Shown here in pieces: positions 57,825 to 64,000 of a DNA stretch of 64,000 nt. Each line of letters starts with the position of its first letter. Positions within the stretch are counted from its first letter, which is position 1. The DNA is taken from the NCBI RefSeq assembly GCF_034702125.1, contig NC_085865.1, positions 26,179,067-26,243,066 on the forward strand, read 5' to 3'. A program made the position numbers and the translations under genes. Source of the stretch: Engraulis encrasicolus (taxonomy: Eukaryota; Chordata; Actinopteri; Clupeiformes; Engraulidae). The notes below the pieces were generated by a model. The model worked only from the letters and a program-made list of their open reading frames with translations. It was not told where the DNA came from and made no database searches.

Positions 57825-58234
57825 TTAAAATGACATTTTATCAGACAGTAAGACATGGTACTATCACAAACATCAATCGACATTACTTAACCAGTTAACA
57901 TTCACCGGCCGGTGGCGGGAGAAAGCCCGGCCGGCGGTTACAAATCAATGAGCTTTCTCCACCACCATGTCCACACCACCATGACTGCTCAAGAGACACT
58001 TGCTATGGGTAATCAGGGCACATTAGACACCCCACTCTGCCAGGCCCCACTACCACTGCACAAGGCTGAGCTGATACCACCCAGCCCGCCCAGATACCAC
58101 ATTCCATGGGCACTAAGCATCAGTAGACACCCCCACAGTACCAGGCCCATGCAGCCGGGGTTTGCAGCTGCATGTGTAACACCCAGCTGCCGCTGCCAGC
58201 TGATGGCGAGTGATTACACCCACCCGCAGGCTTC

Positions 58235-58315
58235 AATTAACAATCAATCAACCCCGCGGACGGGTTCCAATTAACAATCAATTAACCCCGCGGGCGGGTT
58301 CCAATTAACAATCAG
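58235..58315. repeat. Short minisatellite, 34-bp unit
   Basis: AATTAACAATCAATCAACCC plus CGCGGACGGGTTCC occurs about 2.4 times. It lies in a GC-rich island (57900-58450) unlike its surroundings. Confidence 0.65.
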
Positions 58316-59248
58316 ACAGCCACAGGTGCCCCAGCGAAAAGCACATTGCCTGGGCTTGACCAGCCACAACACCTTGGTGAAAAGCACAATAGCTCCAGCT
58401 CTGATGACCACCAGAGCCAGGACCGGGTGTCCGTGGACCGGCAGCCCGAAAATGTGAGTCTATAGATCAGCCTTGTGATGTGATTGGTCTTGGTAGGATG
58501 CAAGACATCCACATTTTTCCTGTTTTTATGTGTTTTCAGTGGATCCTTTGTCCTGGACTTTTAATAAGACTTGAGGCAAGTTTTTTTTTCGTTTCATCGG
58601 GAGAACTGCTTTCAGAGTGACATTTATTTGAATTAACAATCATTTTCTCCTTTTTTTCAAGAAATGTGTTTTATTCCAAGTAGATTTGTAACAATACATA
58701 AGAGTGCTCTTTTGACTATTTAGTGACAAACTCCAGACTCGTAGCTTTCAAACAAGAGCACAGGTGTTAGTGTAGCACAAACTGGGATATAGCTGCAACC
58801 TCTGGCGTAAAAGAAGCCAAAATAAAATGTGTGTGACAGTAAAGGTGTTCTATAGGATCAAGGAAGGGGAACTCGCACACCTTGTATGCCGATGCAATAA
58901 TTTCCTTTTATTGCATGTTTCGAAAATAAAAAAGTGCTACCCAAGTGAACAGTGCAAACGTTTCGGTCCCATTCAGACCATCCTCAGTGCAAAAAAAGAG
59001 TAAAGGTGTTAACATGCTATTATGTGTTCTAAAGATAACAATAACAATTTGTATACACTTTTTTTGATAGACATTAAATGACTGTCATTAACATCACCTC
59101 ACAGTTAGGGCTGTGAATGAATTAATACACTTTTGTAACAACCTCACATTAAACAAGATGGGATAATCACAACCTTGGCCTTTAAACACACTGTCTGTTA
59201 GCCTGTATAAGCATTTCCTATCGCAAGTTTCTTTTCACATGGTCAGAA

Positions 59249-59329
59249 AGACGCGTTTCGGCGCTCTGCCTTCCTCAGTGTGCACACTGCAGTGGCACAC
59301 TGAGGAAGGCAGAGCGCCGAAACGCGTCT
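59249..59329. repeat. Perfect 35-bp inverted repeat (hairpin)
   Basis: AGACGCGTTTCGGCGCTCTG, continuing CCTTCCTCAGTGTGC, is followed after 11 bases by its exact reverse complement. The same ACGCGTTTCGGC...CAGTG word occurs singly at 34877 and, degenerate, at 58958. Confidence 0.85.
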
Positions 59330-59919
59330 GTGTAAATAAAAAGAAACCTATGCATGGTGCGACCTTTTTTCATTTTTCAGTCTTACAATATTTTGGTCAG
59401 CACCCTTAAAGGAAGAAAAAAACTGTTGGGTGACGCCTGCTCCAACCCTTATGAACATGGTCAGAAAGAACATTAATGGATGGAGACACCCTCCAAAAAT
59501 TTCCAAAAAACGTTAAATCTCTCCAGTTCCTATTCTTCGATTTACCCTAAATATTCTTAAAGACCCTTTTCTGTGAATCTACTCCAGTCTTGGGAGTGTC
59601 CCCACATCCCAGTCTTTCAACACAGTTTGCTTTCCAAACAGGACGTTACTTTTTCTTCCCTGAAAGTCCTTCTCATTTAAGCTTCTTTGGATAGTTTTGG
59701 TGAGCTTCCCCCTCTCTCTTCATGGTATGCTTTACAGAAAAGAGGTGTCTCAGCTCTGAAATGAAAGTCATGCTTATTCAGTCCTCTTTAGGATGGTAGG
59801 GATGAAATTTGCCTTCAGAGAAAGCTGCCGGGAAACTGAAATGGGCCTTCTCTACACCCTTACACTATGTGAAAGATTAGATATTTTATGACTCCATTGA
59901 TGATAGTACAGTTTGAGAG

Positions 59920-60028
59920 GTGGACACGGAGAGAATGGGGAGAGATCGGCAAAGGACCTAGGCCTGGAATCGATCGGCCACATGGCAAACGAGTACCCTA
60001 CCGGTTGGCCACGGCAGAGCCTTGTAAT
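59920..60028 (-). repeat. tRNA-derived SINE (minus strand)
   Basis: On the minus strand TGGCCAACCGGTAGGGTACT (A box region), then GATCGATTCCAGGCC (B box) and a GGTCCTTTGCCGATC body. Confidence 0.6.
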
Positions 60029-60233
60029 TCCTGATTTCAAAGACGAAAAAAAAAACCCACACACAAAAACTGTCACATTTGTCTTCTGACAGAAATGAGC
60101 TCTCCAAGCTCTCTGCCGGTCTTGAGTGCTCTGTACAAACACCTGATTAGTTGGATCTAATTAGTGGCAGGCTTGTCAGGTGCAGCATTTTACCTCTAAT
60201 TGGCCTTGTGAGAATATAACCTTTGACACTGGC

Positions 60234-60347
60234 TACACAGTAAATGTTGTGGTGTTAATTCAACACTTAGAGAGTTCATTTGAGTCCAAATGATGTCAAA
60301 TCAACTCTCTAAGTGTTAAATGAGCACTGCAGAATTTACTGTGTAAC
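60234..60347. mobile_element. Short MITE with ACACAGTAAAT ends (about 110 bp)
   Basis: It starts TACACAGTAAATG and ends ATTTACTGTGTAA. Internal ACACTTAGAGAG and CTCTCTAAGTGTT extend the inverted repeat, so most of the element can fold. Confidence 0.7.
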
Positions 60348-61722
60348 TGGCCACAGGACCAGACCATTTGAGCTAGGTCAACAAAACCTCAGAAAAGAAA
60401 AAAAGCCCAATTCTGGAAAGATTGGCAGAAAATATATCGGGAAACAAACGTAATCACTATTGGACCTTCTTTTCACAGAGGTAAGGTAATCACCTATATT
60501 GCCATGTGAGTTTCTTTCTTTTTTCTTTTTTGGTTGGTAAAAGCACAGCATTGCAATTTTTTCTTCACATCATTTTTTTCTGTTGAATTATTTATCAGTT
60601 AGGGGCCAAGAAACAGTGTGCTTGTTTACATTCTCTCTTCCTCAAACTGAAAGATGCAATTAGAAGACTAGATTCCTTCCTGCCTTCAATGGATAATTAA
60701 TGTATTCTTCAAACTTTGTTTTTTTTTTCTTCCTGTGTTTTCATACAGCCATGCCTTTAAAGCTTAAGTGTTGATTACCATTCTCTGTTAACTTAGAGTA
60801 AGATCCCTGAAATATTTATCCGCTGAGATATGCATTGCATGTTCTACAGCACTTGTGACAGTAGCCTGCTGACTGAAACCCATGGCTTATGTTTCACTAG
60901 TTCTGCAAATTATATTTGGCTCCAATCCCATTTCAACAGATCTCCATTTAGCCCAAACCTGCTCAGCGCCTGATCAGGGTCATTTGGTTTGATTTAGTAC
61001 ACCCATCACATAATGGCAGGCAACCACTGGTGCACTATTCGAGTCTGACAAACATAGCTGCCTGCCACTGATATGGGTCTACATTTTGAAATTGGTCTCT
61101 TTCATGCCCTCTGTAGTCCCTTTAATCTCCCTGGCATTGCGAGCTCTTTCCCTGAATTGAGGAATGAGAGATATATTGAGGGATGAGAGACATGTTGCCG
61201 TAATAGCCTCTGCTGAGCTGGACTGAACATTTCTTCTCATTATTAGGCCTACATAGGCCTACTGTATACTACCGTAGCTATGGCTGTTGATTACTGCATG
61301 CATGGAATCATGATCTTAAGTTTTTTTTTTGCTGTTTTATAGGTTGCACAATGTCAGTTGCCTCTACTGTAGTTGTTTGTACAGTAGGTCTGGATTACTT
61401 TTAGAAGCTGTAAATTACAAATGAAGTAATAGAGCAGTTCTACTGTTGATCCTTTTTGTGATGTCTTGAGCACCAGAACCCATTAAAATATAATGTCAAA
61501 ATGTGCAAAACTGCAAAATGTGAAGGACATGTCTTTCTGCCAAAGCTACGTAGGTAAAGGCCACATCACTCAGGTTTAAGATTAGCAAGTGTGATGTGAC
61601 ATTTTGAGTGACTCAGACATTTTGGCAGTTAAGGAGATAATGATGTTAATACAGACTTACCTGTAGGCTATCAAAGTGGCCCCTGAAAGCCCCTTAAATG
61701 TCAATGACAATTCATTTGGCAT

Positions 61723-63144
61723 CAGTGGCGGCTGGCAGTCTGTCAAACAGGGGAGGCTGTTCAATTACAATAGGCTATGTCCAGAACACAAAAAAAAATA
61801 AATAGAGGGGGCAATTTTGTCACACATCTTACAATGGTCCTGAGCAACAAATGGCCTCACAAACTAAAGGACTCTTGTTGAAACAAATTTGTTGGAAAGC
61901 TGGTGTTTTTTTTACTACACATTGTTGTTAATTATTTGAGTGTAGCTCTTTATGAGAAATCGTGCAGCAGTCTGTTCTGGAATAAACACAGGAACTGACC
62001 TGTGGTGGGGATTCTAACAGAGAGAGCTGGTGCTACTATCACATTATCTAATTCAATGAATCATTATTATTCATAGGGAAATGTTTTTATAATTATTATT
62101 ATTATTAATAAGAATTATTATTATTATTATCTTTAGGCCTACCTCCGCCACATAATGATGTGAGTTTGCCTTCGTTGTCTTTGTTTATTACTGGGTGCAC
62201 GGCTTACCACTAGAGGGCGCCAAATCTTAAATTATTTACTAGACATTGCCAACACAGCAAGAAACAAGGAGGACTAGCCACTCACGGGACTTTGCAGTTA
62301 ACCAGTTGATCAGACACCACGAAAGCTCAAAAGAAACAGTTGTTCTTCCCTACCTTTTTCACCAAGTCAATATTAGGCAGTGCTCTGCTCTGCTCCTTGA
62401 TATTCATTTTCTCCTCATAAGGACTTCTGGAATTCGCCAGAATTTAATCCACAATGCTTGGCATTTTGCATAGCTCTAGCTTTCTTGCAAGCTAGCCCTC
62501 TCGAAAAGTAGGCAACCTCAACTTTTGGAATTGGGAGATTAAAAAGGAGAAGGAAGTGCCACTATTAAGACTTTATTCGCAACACTAGGTTTACAAGAAT
62601 ATGTAGGCCTACACAAAACTGGAATATAAACCGCAATGAATAGCTTCCTCACTGGTTACCACGACGAGACTTCTCAGTCAAATTAATAACATATCCGCAA
62701 ACTACTGTAACCTACTGACTGACACGGGGTTCACCCAATCACAAGTCGGAGCTTCAGCCTCCAGTGCCGATCGCTCTCCCGCCCATCTCCCTTCACTCCC
62801 AGTGAGGCTCGGTCTCAAAATCAAAAAAATATCTGGGCAATAACCAATGAGCGTTAATCATTTTGCCATTGACAAAGCACATATTCACACATGCCATTGA
62901 CGCCCAGTGAGACTCCACTCACTACCGTTGTCATGAGGGTAAAAAACTTCAAGCTGACGTTAGATGAACCGCAGAATCTTATTACTTCCTGATTTGATCA
63001 ATTTGAGCACATGCATCTATGGATCCGGATATGAAATAGCAATGTTATAAAGTTGGATAAAGTATTACTCAAAAATAACACTGTTCACCGTGATTTCGGA
63101 CAGGAGGCTCCGCCTCCCTTGTACTCTTAAAGGAATCGCCTCTG
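61723..63144. mobile_element. hAT-type non-autonomous element with perfect 8-bp target duplication (1.42 kb)
   Basis: TTTGGCAT flanks both sides (61715-61722, 63145-63152). Ends are CAGTGGCGGCTGG and AATCGCCTCTG, with GGGGAGGCTG and AGGAGGCTCCGCCTCCC near the borders, typical of a common fish hAT family. No transposase frame is present. Confidence 0.75.
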
Positions 63145-64000
63145 TTTGGCATACTACCACCGTACATTGGTCCTTCCCCAGGGCCTAGGAAGCTCACCAT
63201 TAACAATGGTAACGCCGGCGTGTCACAAGCAACACTTGTGCGTCGCATGATTCAGCAGGCCTTTAATCAATTCGGAACAAAAATACGGTGAGAACTTCTT
63301 GCTCACTTTAACACAATAGAGAATATTCAGAGCGTCTAATTAGCCTGTGACTCATCATTTCTTGCATCCAATTTTCCCTTGCCGTCTCTGCTGAACTCCC
63401 TTCTTTAATTCCCCTGGGAGAAACAAAGAGAAGTTTATGCGGAAACATCGGACGGTATTTGAGATTGATGTGCATTATGCATGAATTGTGTGGTTAAAAC
63501 AAATGGAGTTGGATATTGCGAGAGAAATGTATTTTCATATGTGAACCTCATTTTCGGAAGTAATTGCCAGCTACTGTGTGTATAATAAAGGAGTGCATGG
63601 TCGGTTCCAGTAGGAATGTTCTCGTAGCAACAGCAGCAGCACGACTGCACAAAATAATGAGTTGCTGTATATTTTACAAGAAAGGGGGATTTGTTTTAGT
63701 TGGAGGCAGACAGAAAGGAAACGGCAGCTATTCACTTTGTAATGTGAATTTCATAATGCTGAACTCGTTTACTGATGATGCAAGACACATTCTCTGGAGC
63801 AATAATCTCTATGGCCCAAAGTGGTGCATGGGGTTCATTGAAATAACAGCTCCTTGAAATCCAACACTCCCCCAATGGCAAGGCATACTGTATGGTGTGA
63901 ATACATGTCTTTCATCAATCTAATTCAACAGAGGATCTAATTTATGGCCTATAAGGCATGTATGGCCCACATATGGCCTATACGGCGTGAAGACAGCCTT

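Larger units (their letters stand above)
54353..64000. other. Gene-free right part of the window
   Basis: No exon of a known gene is recognised on either strand. It contains MITEs, a hairpin, microsatellites, a hAT element and several complex non-repetitive stretches (near 55060-55260, 60120-60230, 60950-61210, 63420-63860) that may be conserved non-coding DNA. Confidence 0.45.

Noticed and set aside
63564..63857. Open frame of 97 codons at the right edge
   Set aside because: The peptide shows no domain or known family, and the sequence looks like non-coding DNA.

Overview
The window is vertebrate nuclear DNA, almost certainly from a ray-finned (teleost) fish. Evidence: two split genes with GT-AG introns whose exons read as a fish-type aryl hydrocarbon receptor repressor (ahrr) and ankyrin/SAM protein ANKS6 (anks6), a very high load of CA/TG and CT microsatellites, tRNA-derived SINEs, fragments of the fish LINE type that ends in CTTGA repeats, hAT-like and TTAA-type DNA elements, and one full-length Ty3/Gypsy LTR retrotransposon. 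The species cannot be named from sequence alone.

Layout. 1-6.6 kb: the 5' end of ahrr on the minus strand. It comprises a probable promoter with TTGCGTG xenobiotic-response cores, a probable non-coding first exon, the first coding exon (5702-5794) and the bHLH exon (2577-2758). The PAS exons lie beyond the left edge. 6.6-19.3 kb: intergenic DNA made of microsatellites, MITE-like elements and SINE/LINE pieces, with no supported gene. 20.4-40.65 kb: the complete anks6 coding region on the minus strand, rebuilt here as 17 exons whose phases all agree; only the very C-terminus is uncertain. Its introns are full of insertions: a 406-bp hAT element with a perfect 8-bp target duplication, a 1.8-kb TTAA element, SINEs, LINE tails, and decayed tandem copies of the end of exon 4. 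41-45.4 kb: upstream intergenic repeats. 45.44-52.32 kb: a Ty3/Gypsy element with 226-bp LTRs that look identical, a TATAT target duplication, and a gag-pol frame broken by one stop and one frameshift. A 2.1-kb inverted-arm (foldback) element sits inside its pol tail, and two very small insertions sit inside that. 53.3-53.85 kb: a LINE reverse-transcriptase fragment. 54-64 kb: gene-free DNA with MITEs, a perfect 35-bp hairpin, a 1.4-kb hAT element and some complex, possibly conserved non-coding sequence.

How the genes work. AHRR is a bHLH-PAS nuclear repressor that competes with AHR for ARNT and xenobiotic response elements, so such elements in its own promoter fit the known feedback loop. 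ANKS6 is an inversin-compartment ciliary scaffold that links NEK8 with INVS and NPHP3 through ankyrin repeats and a C-terminal SAM domain. The two genes are tandem neighbours here but lie on different human chromosomes; no functional link is implied.

I found no bacterial, phage, CRISPR, rRNA or canonical tRNA feature. The most unusual structures are the foldback nested in the retrotransposon, the exon-4-derived repeats inside anks6, and the TATA/XRE arrangement upstream of ahrr.
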